NCBI GenBank assembly: GCA_023400985.1
Contig: JAEXEN010000027.1
Coordinates: 62,001-126,000 of the forward strand
Source: Bacillota bacterium
Lineage (GTDB): Bacteria > Bacillota > Clostridia > Christensenellales > CAG-138
Direction of reading: 5' to 3'
Length of the DNA: 64,000 bases
Made by a program: the position numbers and the translations under genes. The notes under the pieces are model-generated. The model made no database searches. It was not told the origin of the DNA and saw only the letters and a program-made list of their open reading frames with translations. Position 1 is the stretch's first letter; the number at the start of each line of letters is the position of its first letter. Of this stretch, positions 1-8,032 are shown one piece after another.

Positions 1-1668
1 ACGCTTTGCATCCCCACGGTGTTTTTCTCGTATTCGGGCGAGGCGCTCGATAAGAAAACGCCGCTTTTGCGGTCTATGGAGCTTTTAAATCGCGAGGCGC
101 TGCGCGTGCTCAATTTCATCGGTGAAGAGGCGACGCGCGTCATCCCCACCACCGGCGCGGAACAGGAATACTTCTTGGTAAAAAGGTCGCTCTACGAACA
201 AAGGCGCGACCTTCTCTTTTGCTCGCGTACGCTGTTCGGCGCAAAGCCGCCCAAAGGGCAGGAGCTGGAGGATCACTACTTCGGCGCGATCGGCGCCGGC
301 GTGGCGGATTTTATGCGCGATCTGGACAGGGAGCTCTGGAAGCTCGGCGTATACGCAAAGACCGAGCATAAGGAAGTGGCCCCGGGGCAGTACGAGCTTG
401 CGCCGGTGTTCGCCAACACCAATACCGCGACCGACCATAACCAGCTCACCATGGAGATCATGCGAAACACGGCGCTCCGCCACGGTTTCGTGTGCCTGCT
501 CCACGAAAAGCCTTTCATGCGCCTGAACGGGAGTGGCAAGCACAACAACTGGTCGCTCGCTACCGAAGCGGGCGAAAACCTTTTGGATCCCGGCGCAAAC
601 CCGTGTGAAAATCTCCGCTTTTTGATATTCCTGTGCGCCGTCATCAAGGCCGTGGACGAATACCACGATCTTCTTCGCGTATGCGTGGCGAGCGCGGGCA
701 ACGACTGCCGCCTGGGCGGGCAGGAAGCGCCCCCGGCTATCGTTTCGATCTTTTTGGGCGACGAGCTTACCGGGATACTCGACTCCATCGAGGAGGAGGG
801 GGACTATTCCTCCAACGGCTGCCATACCATCGAGAGCGGGCTCAATGTGATGCCGAGGCTCAGCGCGCACAATACCGACCGCAACCGCACCTCGCCGTTT
901 GCGTTTACCGGCAACAAGTTCGAATTCCGCATGGTGGGCGCGAGCCAGTCCATCGCGGACGCGAACATCGTGCTCAACACCATCGTGGGACAGGCGCTGT
1001 CCGAATTTGCCGACGAGCTCGAAAGGACCGAAAACAAAGAGGAGGCTGTCAAGGCGCTCCTTAGGCGTGAGCTCAAGGCGCACAAGCGCATTTTATATAA
1101 CGGCAATTGTTACAGCGAGGAGTGGAAAAAGGAAGCCGCCGAGCGAGGACTGTACGTTTTGCCTACCACCGCGGATGCGCTGCCGCGCCTTATCGATAAG
1201 AAAAACGTGGAGCTATATACGCGCCACGGCATATTCTCCGAGCGCGAGCTCCATTCCCGCTACGAGATACAGCTTGAAAGCTATGTGAAGGTGGTGAGCA
1301 TCGAGGCAAAGACCATGCTCGAAATGACCCACCGCGACATTTTGCCCGCCGTGATCGCTTATGCGGCGGAACTTAGTTCCGCGGCTTCCAAGAAGGCGCT
1401 GCTCTTTGTGTCGAACACCGCGGAAACGGCGCTTTTAAAGCGCATGACGGCATTGACCGACGCGCTCTACCAAAGTGCCGACGCGCTCGACAAAAAGCTC
1501 GACTTTGTGAAGGCGGCAACCGACGCACTCGAGGCGGCAAAGCTCTGCAAGGATAGTATGCTTCCCGCCATGGCGGAGCTTCGGGAGATCGCCGATAAGC
1601 TCGAGGTCGTCACTTCCCGAAGGCATTGGCCGTTCCCGACTTATGAGGAACTCCTCTACAGCTTATAA
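1..1668 (+). CDS. glnN: Glutamine synthetase type III, 5'-truncated by window edge
   Basis: Catalyses ATP-dependent amidation of glutamate to glutamine, the entry of ammonium into metabolism. The reading frame is open from base 1 (T-L-C-I-P-T before the first GTG at 19), so the true start lies outside the window and the GTG is internal. About 555 residues are visible; the family is usually about 700. Recognisable type III segments are SYSGEALDKKTPLLRSM, the EQEYFLV stretch, the HNNWSLAT segment and GNKFEFRMVG. A hairpin terminator follows and gdhA is next on the same strand, so two ammonium-assimilation genes lie side by side under separate promoters. I am sure of the family; the N-terminal part cannot be judged. 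Confidence 0.95.
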   Translation, partial: TLCIPTVFFSYSGEALDKKTPLLRSMELLNREALRVLNFIGEEATRVIPTTGAEQEYFLVKRSLYEQRRDLLFCSRTLFGAKPPKGQELEDHYFGAIGAGVADFMRDLDRELWKLGVYAKTEHKEVAPGQYELAPVFANTNTATDHNQLTMEIMRNTALRHGFVCLLHEKPFMRLNGSGKHNNWSLATEAGENLLDPGANPCENLRFLIFLCAVIKAVDEYHDLLRVCVASAGNDCRLGGQEAPPAIVSIFLGDELTGILDSIEEEGDYSSNGCHTIESGLNVMPRLSAHNTDRNRTSPFAFTGNKFEFRMVGASQSIADANIVLNTIVGQALSEFADELERTENKEEAVKALLRRELKAHKRILYNGNCYSEEWKKEAAERGLYVLPTTADALPRLIDKKNVELYTRHGIFSERELHSRYEIQLESYVKVVSIEAKTMLEMTHRDILPAVIAYAAELSSAASKKALLFVSNTAETALLKRMTALTDALYQSADALDKKLDFVKAATDALEAAKLCKDSMLPAMAELREIADKLEVVTSRRHWPFPTYEELLYSL

Positions 1669-1732
1669 GGCAAGGGAGGCGACTCCTGGCACCTTATAAA
1701 AAATATATGTGAAATATATAAAAATAAACCGC

Positions 1733-1755
1733 AAAGGGCCCGTTTAGGGCCTTTT
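1733..1755 (+). terminator. Terminator after glnN
   Basis: AAAGGGCCC, a five-base loop, then GGGCCTTTT forms a hairpin with one bulged G and a short T run. It lies 65 bases past the glnN stop and just before the gdhA promoter. Confidence 0.6.
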
Positions 1756-1761
1756 GTCGTA

Positions 1762-1790
1762 TTGACAAGTACGATTTGCAAGTATATCAT
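1762..1790 (+). promoter_or_regulatory. gdhA promoter
   Basis: TTGACA at 1762-1767, a 17-base spacer and TATCAT at 1785-1790 make a near-consensus sigma-70/SigA promoter. The leader to the start codon at 1864 is about 65 bases and holds a 7-bp hairpin (TTTTCGC/GCGAAAA, 1813-1831), whose role is unknown. Confidence 0.7.
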
Positions 1791-1863
1791 GTATATGGTC
1801 TAAAAAATGCAATTTTCGCTGCATGCGAAAACTATCAATATCACATCTAAGCGGAGGTATTTC

Positions 1864-3210
1864 ATGAACGCCTATATCGAGGAAGTCCTTGCAAAAGTGA
1901 AAAAGCGCGACGCGAACGAGCCGGAATTCCTGCAAACCGTTGAGGAAGTTCTGAGTTCTCTTGAGGTCGTGGTCGACAAGCATCCCGAGTATCAAAAGCT
2001 CGCGCTGCTCGAGCGCTTGGTAGAACCCGAGCGCACCATCGAATTCCGCGTCACATGGACCGACGACGCCGGTCAGGCGCACGTCAATCGCGGTTACCGC
2101 GTGCAGTTCAACAGCGCCATCGGGCCGTATAAGGGCGGCTTGCGCTTTGCCCCGCATGTGACCTTGAGCGTTATGAAATTCCTGGGCTTTGAGCAGACCT
2201 TCAAGAACAGCCTCACCTCGCTTCCCATCGGCGGCGGCAAGGGCGGCAGCGATTTTGATCCCAACGGCAAGAGCGACGCCGAGATCATGCGTTTCTGCCA
2301 GGCCTTCATGACCGAGCTGCAGCGCCACATCGGGCCGGACGTGGACGTACCGGCGGGCGATATCGGCGTGGGCGGCCGCGAGATCGGCTATCTGTTCGGC
2401 CAGTATAAGCGCATCCGGGGCGCGTATGAAAACGGCGTGCTCACCGGCAAGGGTCTTTCCTACGGCGGCAGCCTCATCCGCCCCGAGGCGACGGGCTTTG
2501 GCGCGGTGTATTATGCCGCAGAAGTCTTCAAGCATGAAAAGGATTCCATCAAGGGCAAGACCTTCGCCATTTCGGGCTTCGGCAACGTGGCCTGGGGCGT
2601 TGCGGTGAAGGTCGCGGAGCTCGGCGGCAAGGTCGTTACCCTTTCGGGTCCCGACGGCTACATCTACGATCCCGACGGCGTGTGCACGCAAGAAAAGCTC
2701 GATTACATGCTCGTCATGCGCAACTCCGGCCGCAATCTCGTTAAGGATTATGCGGATAAGTTCCACGTGGAGTTCTTCAAGGGCGAAAAGCCGTGGGGCC
2801 GTAAGGTGGACGTTATCATGCCCTGCGCGCTGCAAAACGAGGTCCGTATGGACGAAGCCAAGAAGATCGTGGAGAACGGCATCAAATATTACATCGAAGT
2901 TTCCAACATGCCCACCACCAACGATGCGCTCGCTTACCTCATGAAGAGCGGCCTCATCGTTGCGCCGAGCAAGGCTGTGAACGCGGGCGGCGTCGCCACC
3001 TCCGCGCTCGAAATGAGCCAGAACTCCCAGCGCATGAGCTGGTCCGCCGAAGAGGTGGATTCTAAGCTCAAGAACATCATGTTCAACATCCACAAGGCTT
3101 CTGCAGAGGCTGCCAAGGAATACGGCCTTGGGTACAACCTCGTGGCCGGCGCGAACATCGCGGCCTTCAAAAAGGTTGCCGACGCCATGATGTCGCAGGG
3201 TCTTGTTTGA
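1864..3210 (+). CDS. gdhA: NADP-type glutamate dehydrogenase
   Basis: Interconverts 2-oxoglutarate plus ammonium and glutamate; the cytoplasmic hexameric class I/II family fits a biosynthetic role. The 448-residue product has the usual length. It shows GPYKGGLRF, the substrate-lysine loop GGGKGGSDFDP, VPAGDIGVGGREIGYL and a Rossmann segment ISGFGNVAWG. I chose ATG 1864 because AGCGGAGG lies 6-8 bases upstream; an in-frame ATG at 1807 lacks a ribosome site and would add 19 non-family residues. It has its own promoter and terminator, so it is probably monocistronic. NADP specificity is inferred from similarity to the anabolic group, not from a tested residue. Confidence 0.95.
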   Translation: MNAYIEEVLAKVKKRDANEPEFLQTVEEVLSSLEVVVDKHPEYQKLALLERLVEPERTIEFRVTWTDDAGQAHVNRGYRVQFNSAIGPYKGGLRFAPHVTLSVMKFLGFEQTFKNSLTSLPIGGGKGGSDFDPNGKSDAEIMRFCQAFMTELQRHIGPDVDVPAGDIGVGGREIGYLFGQYKRIRGAYENGVLTGKGLSYGGSLIRPEATGFGAVYYAAEVFKHEKDSIKGKTFAISGFGNVAWGVAVKVAELGGKVVTLSGPDGYIYDPDGVCTQEKLDYMLVMRNSGRNLVKDYADKFHVEFFKGEKPWGRKVDVIMPCALQNEVRMDEAKKIVENGIKYYIEVSNMPTTNDALAYLMKSGLIVAPSKAVNAGGVATSALEMSQNSQRMSWSAEEVDSKLKNIMFNIHKASAEAAKEYGLGYNLVAGANIAAFKKVADAMMSQGLV

Positions 3211-3237
3211 GAAACGGTAAGTCTGTGCTATAATAAA

Positions 3238-3265
3238 GGGCGAAGCGAATGCTTCGCCCTTTCGG
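3238..3265 (+). terminator. Terminator after gdhA
   Basis: Perfect 9-bp stem GGGCGAAGC/GCTTCGCCC with a 4-base loop, followed by TTTCGG. It lies 28 bases beyond the gdhA stop. Confidence 0.8.
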
Positions 3266-3282
3266 TTGTCAAAAAACCTTGG

Positions 3283-3452
3283 GAATGTCAAGGGGCGCAC
3301 CCCTTGACATTCTTCCGGCTTCGGCGGCATGCACACGTCCGGCGAAGCCGCAGCCCTACGGGCCAAGGCCTGCGGCGGCCTTGTGTGCCGAAACGGATGA
3401 AAGCCACAGGTTTTCGCATCGCTCACGCCTTACCGCCCGGAAATGCGAAGCG
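3283..3452 (-). repeat. Dispersed intergenic repeat, family A, copy 1
   Basis: This stretch fills most of the 340-base gap before the transketolase gene and encodes nothing I recognise. Its reverse complement matches 12820-13000 over most of its length, including the hairpin AAGGGGTGCGCCCCTT and the core CAAGGCC..GGCCTTGG then GGCTCCGGCTTCGCCGG. Shorter copies lie near 7795, 30303 and 40421. Open reading frames across it are by-products of its GC-rich palindromes. Confidence 0.75.
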
Positions 3453-3549
3453 TTTCAGGTAAGGCGTGTAACCTCAAAAAATGGCAGGGTCATTTTTGAC
3501 GCGAAAAAAGGCTTCGTCCTTTTTCATAGAATTTATTATCGGAGGAAGT

Positions 3550-5523
3550 ATGGAACACATTCAGAAGCAGGCGATCAGCGCCATCCGCGTGCTGTCGGCG
3601 GAAGCGGTACAAGCGGCAAAGAGCGGCCATCCTGGGCTCCCTATCGGCTCTGCACCCATGGCGTACACCTTGTTTTCGCAGATGAAGCAAAACCCACATA
3701 ACCCCAAATTCGAAAACCGGGACAGATTCGTTTTAAGTGCAGGCCACGCGTCGATGCTGCTTTATTCAATGCTGCACCTTTTCGGTTACGGCCTTACGAT
3801 CGACGATCTAAAACAGTTCCGTCAATGGGGCAGCCGTACGCCCGGCCATCCGGAGTTTGGCCACACCGCCGGCGTGGAAGCCACCACGGGTCCTCTCGGG
3901 CAGGGTTTTGCGATGGCGGTCGGCATGGCGATGGCGGAAAAGCACCTTGCGGCGACCTTTAACCGCGAAGGCCATAACGTGGTGGACCATTATACCTACA
4001 CTCTCATGGGCGACGGCTGCATGATGGAGGGCGTGGCAAGCGAAGCCGCCTCTCTCGCGGGTACTTTGAAGCTCGACAAGTTTATCGCGTTATACGACAG
4101 CAACCGCATCACCATCGAGGGGGATACGGATATCGCCTTTACCGAAAACGTCGCCAAGCGCTATGAGGCTTACGGCTTCTTCGTGCAAGACGTAAAGGAC
4201 GGCGAGGACACCGACGCCATTTTGAAAGCTATCGCGGCGGCAAAAGCGCAGCATGAAAAGCCTTCGCTCATCGTCGTGCACACCAAGATCGCGCACGGCA
4301 CCGCCAAGGAGGGCAAAGCGAGCGCGCACGGCGAGCCTTTGGGCGAAGACAATATAAAGGCTTATAAGGAGTCCTTAGGATGGAGCGAAAGGGCGTTCGA
4401 CGTGCCGCAGGAGGTCTACGATCACTTTGCCGCCATGCAGCCGCGCTTTCAAAAGTATGAGGACGACTATAACGCGCTCATGGCGTCCTACGCAAAAGCG
4501 TACCCCGAGCTTTACGAAAAGTGGAAAGCTTATCATAGCGATAAGCTCCCCGAAGCGCTCTTAAACGACGAAGGCCTGTTTGCGGTCGAGGGCAAAAAGG
4601 CTACCCGCGCGCTCGGCGGTACGGTGCTCAATAAGATCGCGGCGTACCTTCCGAATCTCTTCGGCGGCAGCGCGGACCTTTCTCCTTCCAACAAGACGGA
4701 GCTCAAAGATAAACCTTACTTCTCTCCGGAAACGCCCGAGGGATCAAACGTCCACTTCGGTGTGCGCGAGTTCGCCATGGCCGCGATTTGCAACGGCATA
4801 GCGCTCCACGGCGGTTTAAGGCCGTACTGCGCGACCTTCCTCGTGTTTGCGGATTATCTCAAGGCGGCGCTTCGCCTGAGTGCGCTCATGAAGCTCCCCG
4901 TATTGTACGTGCTCACGCACGATTCCATCGGCGTGGGCGAGGACGGCCCTACGCACCAGCCCGTGGAGCAGCTTGCCTCCGTACGCTTTACGCCAAACGC
5001 CTTCCTGTTCCGCCCCGCGGACGCAAGGGAAACGGCGGCCTGCTACCTCGAAGCGCTCAAGCTCAAGGCCCCGAGCGTGATGGCGCTCACCCGCCAGGAC
5101 CTGCCGCAGCTTCCCGATACCGGCAAAAACGCCGCACGCGGCGGCTATGTGCTACGCGATCCCAAGGGAACGCCCGACGTTATTTTGATGGGCTCCGGCT
5201 CCGAGGCAGAGCTTCTTTACAAGGCGGCGGACATCCTTTCCGTGCAGGGCTATACGGCAAGGCTCGTTTCCATGCCGTGCATGGAACTGTTTGAGCAGCA
5301 GGACGAAGCTTATAAGGAGAGCGTGCTCCCCAAGTCCATCCGCAAGCGTGTTTCCGTGGAAGCGGCAGCGACCGTGAGCTGGCAGAAGTACGTGGGCCTT
5401 GACGGCAAATCCGTAGGCCTCGACCACTTTGGTGCCTCCGCACCCGCCCCGCGTGTGTTCGAGGAATTCGGCTTTACCGCAGAAAACGTCGCAAAAGTTG
5501 CGCTTGAGGTCATCAAAGGTTAA
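3550..5523 (+). CDS. tkt: Transketolase
   Basis: Thiamine-diphosphate enzyme of the non-oxidative pentose phosphate pathway, moving two-carbon units between sugar phosphates. The 657-residue product is full length: N-terminal ThDP domain with GHPGLPIGSAPMAYTLF, then GDGCMMEGVASEAASLAG (the GDG diphosphate-binding motif), a pyrimidine-binding domain with DSIGVGEDGPTHQPVEQLA, and a C-terminal domain. ATG 3550 is preceded by GGAGGAA; the longer frame from 3481 adds a low-complexity tail coded in the repeat-rich leader. A hairpin at 5531-5571 closes the unit. No other pentose-phosphate gene is adjacent. Confidence 0.95.
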   Translation: MEHIQKQAISAIRVLSAEAVQAAKSGHPGLPIGSAPMAYTLFSQMKQNPHNPKFENRDRFVLSAGHASMLLYSMLHLFGYGLTIDDLKQFRQWGSRTPGHPEFGHTAGVEATTGPLGQGFAMAVGMAMAEKHLAATFNREGHNVVDHYTYTLMGDGCMMEGVASEAASLAGTLKLDKFIALYDSNRITIEGDTDIAFTENVAKRYEAYGFFVQDVKDGEDTDAILKAIAAAKAQHEKPSLIVVHTKIAHGTAKEGKASAHGEPLGEDNIKAYKESLGWSERAFDVPQEVYDHFAAMQPRFQKYEDDYNALMASYAKAYPELYEKWKAYHSDKLPEALLNDEGLFAVEGKKATRALGGTVLNKIAAYLPNLFGGSADLSPSNKTELKDKPYFSPETPEGSNVHFGVREFAMAAICNGIALHGGLRPYCATFLVFADYLKAALRLSALMKLPVLYVLTHDSIGVGEDGPTHQPVEQLASVRFTPNAFLFRPADARETAACYLEALKLKAPSVMALTRQDLPQLPDTGKNAARGGYVLRDPKGTPDVILMGSGSEAELLYKAADILSVQGYTARLVSMPCMELFEQQDEAYKESVLPKSIRKRVSVEAAATVSWQKYVGLDGKSVGLDHFGASAPAPRVFEEFGFTAENVAKVALEVIKG

Positions 5524-5530
5524 ATACAAT

Positions 5531-5571
5531 ATAAATTCAGGGTTTCGGCTTTGCGGGGGCCCTGAATTTAT
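5531..5571 (+). terminator. Hairpin after transketolase
   Basis: A 12-bp perfect stem ATAAATTCAGGG/CCCTGAATTTAT with a 17-base loop, 7 bases after the stop. There is no T run on the plus strand, so it may act with a factor or protect the 3' end. Confidence 0.55.
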
Positions 5572-5595
5572 AGTCGGGAAGTTGAGGTTCCCAGT

Positions 5596-5988
5596 ATGAA
5601 AAAATATAAAATAGCGGCAGTTCTTATGATCATCCATGGCGGGTTCATGGAGATCGGCGGCTGCTTGGCCATGATACCGGTTCTGCTGTTCGGCAACACC
5701 GCTGTAGATATCAAAAGTTACTTTTCCTTTATCGTGCCGTATCTGCAGGAAAACCTATATCTCATGCTGGTTATGGGCGGTATATTCGGAACCGTGCGCG
5801 TGATCGGCGCGGCGGGGCTTTTAAAAAACAGGATGTGGGGCTTTGCCTTATCCGTGATCAACTGCGTGATTACAATGGCGCTGATGATATTTATGCTGCC
5901 GGCCGGAATCATGGATGGCATATTGGCCTGTACCGCCCTTGTTCTTATGCTGACGCAATATTTCGGGAAGAAACAGATCACAGAGTAA
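5596..5988 (+). CDS. Small four-helix membrane protein, unknown function
   Basis: The 130-residue product is almost wholly hydrophobic, with about four predicted membrane segments (roughly residues 7-31, 44-80 in two parts, 84-103 and 106-122) and a short charged C-terminus. ATG 5596 has GAGG nine bases upstream. I do not recognise the family; the layout is like small integral membrane proteins of the DUF4064/DUF2127 kind, but I cannot assign it. It stands alone between the transketolase hairpin and the TetR operator region. Confidence 0.65.
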   Translation: MKKYKIAAVLMIIHGGFMEIGGCLAMIPVLLFGNTAVDIKSYFSFIVPYLQENLYLMLVMGGIFGTVRVIGAAGLLKNRMWGFALSVINCVITMALMIFMLPAGIMDGILACTALVLMLTQYFGKKQITE

Positions 5989-6007
5989 GATCATAGGCAA
6001 TACCCTC

Positions 6008-6054
6008 TTGACAAACTATCGATCGATAGCTAAACTGACACTATCGATCGATAG
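6008..6054 (+). promoter_or_regulatory. tetR promoter with two identical palindromic operators
   Basis: TTGACA (6008-6013), a 17-base spacer and TAAACT (6031-6036) form a promoter. The 14-bp perfect palindrome CTATCGATCGATAG occurs twice, at 6016-6029 inside the spacer and at 6041-6054 just after the -10. The centres are 25 bases apart. This placement is classic for autorepression by the TetR-family protein encoded next; that assignment is inference. Confidence 0.8.
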
Positions 6055-6099
6055 TTTTATTGCAGCACGCTGAAAATGGCGGCGCCGGGGGAGACGGAT

Positions 6100-6762
6100 A
6101 TGACGACAAAGGAAAAAATTCTTTACGAGGCGCTCGGTCTTTTTTCTGTAAATGGGTTCGGCGCGGTCTCCATGCGCGACATCGCCGCGAAGGTCGGCAT
6201 CAAGGAGAGCTCGCTCTACAACCATTATTCGAGTAAACAGGCCATTTTTGACGGCATTTTGGAGCTGTGCGAGACGCGAAGCGGCGAATATTTCCGCCGG
6301 GCGCATATCGTCGGGGAAGACGGACTGTTTGCGGCGGACGAAAAAACGGTGAGCATGTACGGGGCCATGTCGCCAGAACAGCTTGCGCAAATCGCGGGCG
6401 AGCTGTTTGAAACGATCTTTTCCGATGAAATCAACGTGAAGCTTCGAAGGCTCCTCACCATCGAGCAGTACAGGGACGAACGATTGGCAAAGCTTTTCCG
6501 GGAGATATCCTTCGAAAGGAGCCTTGCGTTTCAGACGGAGCTGTTCAAGGCGATGATAGGGGCAGGCTTATTTATCGAAGCCGATCCGGAGGTGCTTGCG
6601 CTCGAGTTTTTTTCGCCTGCGTTTTTGCTTTTCTATAGGGCGGATGGGACGCCGGAGGGCATGGCGCGCTCGAAGGCGCTTTTCATGAAGCACGCCGAAC
6701 GCTTCGGCGCCACCTATAGCACACAAAACAAGGCAGGCGAGAACGCCGACGGCGCTCGATAG
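6100..6762 (+). CDS. TetR/AcrR-family transcriptional regulator
   Basis: DNA-binding repressor of the TetR type, 220 residues. The N-terminal helix-turn-helix is clear: KEKILYEALGLFSVNGF, then IAAKVGIKESSLYNHYSSK, the usual TetR recognition helix. The rest is a divergent helical ligand domain. ATG 6100 has GGGGGAG seven bases upstream; an ATG at 6076 in frame lacks one. The paired palindromes just upstream suggest autoregulation. The next gene starts 10 bases downstream, so the regulator probably controls and is co-transcribed with that flavodoxin-like oxidoreductase. The ligand is unknown. Confidence 0.9.
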   Translation: MTTKEKILYEALGLFSVNGFGAVSMRDIAAKVGIKESSLYNHYSSKQAIFDGILELCETRSGEYFRRAHIVGEDGLFAADEKTVSMYGAMSPEQLAQIAGELFETIFSDEINVKLRRLLTIEQYRDERLAKLFREISFERSLAFQTELFKAMIGAGLFIEADPEVLALEFFSPAFLLFYRADGTPEGMARSKALFMKHAERFGATYSTQNKAGENADGAR

Positions 6763-6772
6763 GGGGAGAAAT

Positions 6773-7480
6773 ATGAAACTGGCGATCATTTACGGAAACA
6801 TGCGCCACGGGAGCACATGGCGCTGCACGGAACTTTTGAAACAGGCGCTCAAGGCTTACGGTGAGACGGAAACCAAAGAATTCTTTTTGCCCAAGGACAT
6901 GCCGAATTTTTGCGCGGGCTGTTTTTCCTGCATCTACAACGGGGAGGGCACATGCCCGCACTTTGCAAGCGTAAGCCCCATTTTGGAGGCCATGCTCGAG
7001 GCGGACGTTATCGTTTTGACCTCTCCCGTATACGGGTTTGACGTATCCGGCGCGATGAAGGCTTTCCTCGACCATCTTTGCTTCCAGTGGATGAGCCATC
7101 GCCCGAATCCGAAGATGTTCGATAAGATAGGCGTCACGATCTGCACGGCGGCGGGCGCGGGGCTTTCGCATACCGCGAAGACCATGCAAAATAGCCTCCG
7201 TTACTGGGGCGCAAAGCGTATATTTTCCTTAAACGGGCGCGTCGCGGCTAAAGATTGGGACGGGGTACCGGAGAAAACGAAGGCAAATATCGAAAAACGG
7301 ACGAAAGCCATGGCCAAGCGCATCGCAAAAGACGCGCAAAACATAAAAAGGCTCAGGGCACCGCTATTCCGAACCGTGTTTTTCAGGATGATGGCGGGCA
7401 TGATGAAGACCAACACATGGAACATGTACGACCGCAAACATTGGGAGGATAACGGCTGGATAAAAAGATCGGTAGAATAG
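6773..7480 (+). CDS. NAD(P)H-dependent flavodoxin-like oxidoreductase
   Basis: Probable FMN-dependent reductase of the flavodoxin-fold NADPH:FMN reductase / iron-sulfur flavoprotein superfamily, 235 residues. The N-terminus IIYGNMRHGSTWRCTELL is the phosphate-binding loop; CAGCFSCIYNGEGTCP is the cysteine cluster region seen in iron-sulfur flavoprotein relatives; TSPVYGFDVSGAMKAFLD is the second FMN loop. The C-terminal part (from about residue 165) is basic and helical. GGGGGAGAA precedes the ATG. It follows the TetR gene by 10 bases and ends at a strong terminator, so the two form a likely redox- or drug-responsive pair. The substrate is unknown. Confidence 0.85.
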   Translation: MKLAIIYGNMRHGSTWRCTELLKQALKAYGETETKEFFLPKDMPNFCAGCFSCIYNGEGTCPHFASVSPILEAMLEADVIVLTSPVYGFDVSGAMKAFLDHLCFQWMSHRPNPKMFDKIGVTICTAAGAGLSHTAKTMQNSLRYWGAKRIFSLNGRVAAKDWDGVPEKTKANIEKRTKAMAKRIAKDAQNIKRLRAPLFRTVFFRMMAGMMKTNTWNMYDRKHWEDNGWIKRSVE

Positions 7481-7510
7481 TGGGAAAAGTACGGCACTTT
7501 TGTGATACCG

Positions 7511-7544
7511 AAACGCGCCGTATAAAGTACGTACGGCGCGTTTT
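7511..7544 (+). terminator. Terminator of the tetR-oxidoreductase unit
   Basis: Stem AAACGCGCCGTA/TACGGCGCGTTT (12 bp, perfect) with a 9-base loop and a closing T run, 31 bases after the stop. Confidence 0.8.
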
Positions 7545-7710
7545 GGCTGGGGGTTCGTTTAGCTTAGGAAGGTCAGGAAAAGAATTTGTTTCTGTCGGGT
7601 CTATGATCCATCGCATCACTCCCTTGCTGTGATACTAGGATACTGCATCAATATGGCAATTCCGCGACCGAACCGTGTACGAACGGTTGCCGTTTTGTGA
7701 ATAAATATTT

Positions 7711-8032
7711 AAGCACACCAAGCCTATTCGGACCCGCTGGAGCCGCATGCTTTGGGCGGTTTCTTTGTTGCCGTCGGTTGGAATAGCCACCGCACGCAAG
7801 GCCATAGGCCTTGGCCCGAAGGGCTCCGGCTTCGCCAGACGCTATGCCTTCCTCCTCCGCCTTGAACCCGCCTCAAAGCATGCAGCTCGGGTCCAAGGAG
7901 TCGCCCGTGCGCAACCGCCCTCAGAACACGGCGGGGATGCGAAAGCGTAGCGGGCCTACGGTGAACGGCCTCCACAAAGCTATGGGGGCGGTTGCACGCG
8001 GCCGACCGTGTTCGAATAGGCTTGGTGCGCTT
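7711..8032. mobile_element. 322-bp element with 20-bp terminal inverted repeats (MITE-like)
   Basis: The left end at 7711-7730 (AAGCACACCAAGCCTATTCG) is matched by the reverse complement of 8013-8032 with one mismatch in 20. Between them lies GC-rich DNA with a partial copy of repeat family A (about 7795-7850) and no credible gene. The right end runs into the stop codon of the convergent YdcF-type gene (8031-8033). Size and structure suggest a non-autonomous element, but I see no clear target-site duplication and no transposase. The rest of the gap from 7545 to 7710 holds nothing I recognise. Confidence 0.55.

Noticed and set aside
85..1083. Long minus-strand frame opposite glutamine synthetase
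   Set aside because: Codon-shadow of a GC-rich gene; no homology, no ribosome site. The same applies to long frames opposite gdhA (1744-3426) and secA (9916-11931).
3249..3701. 150-codon frame across the repeat and tkt start
   Set aside because: It reads family A repeat DNA and then tkt out of frame.
7712..8030. A small gene within the inverted-repeat element (frames at 7724, 7747 and 7811)
   Set aside because: No ribosome site, no known domain, and part is family A repeat sequence.
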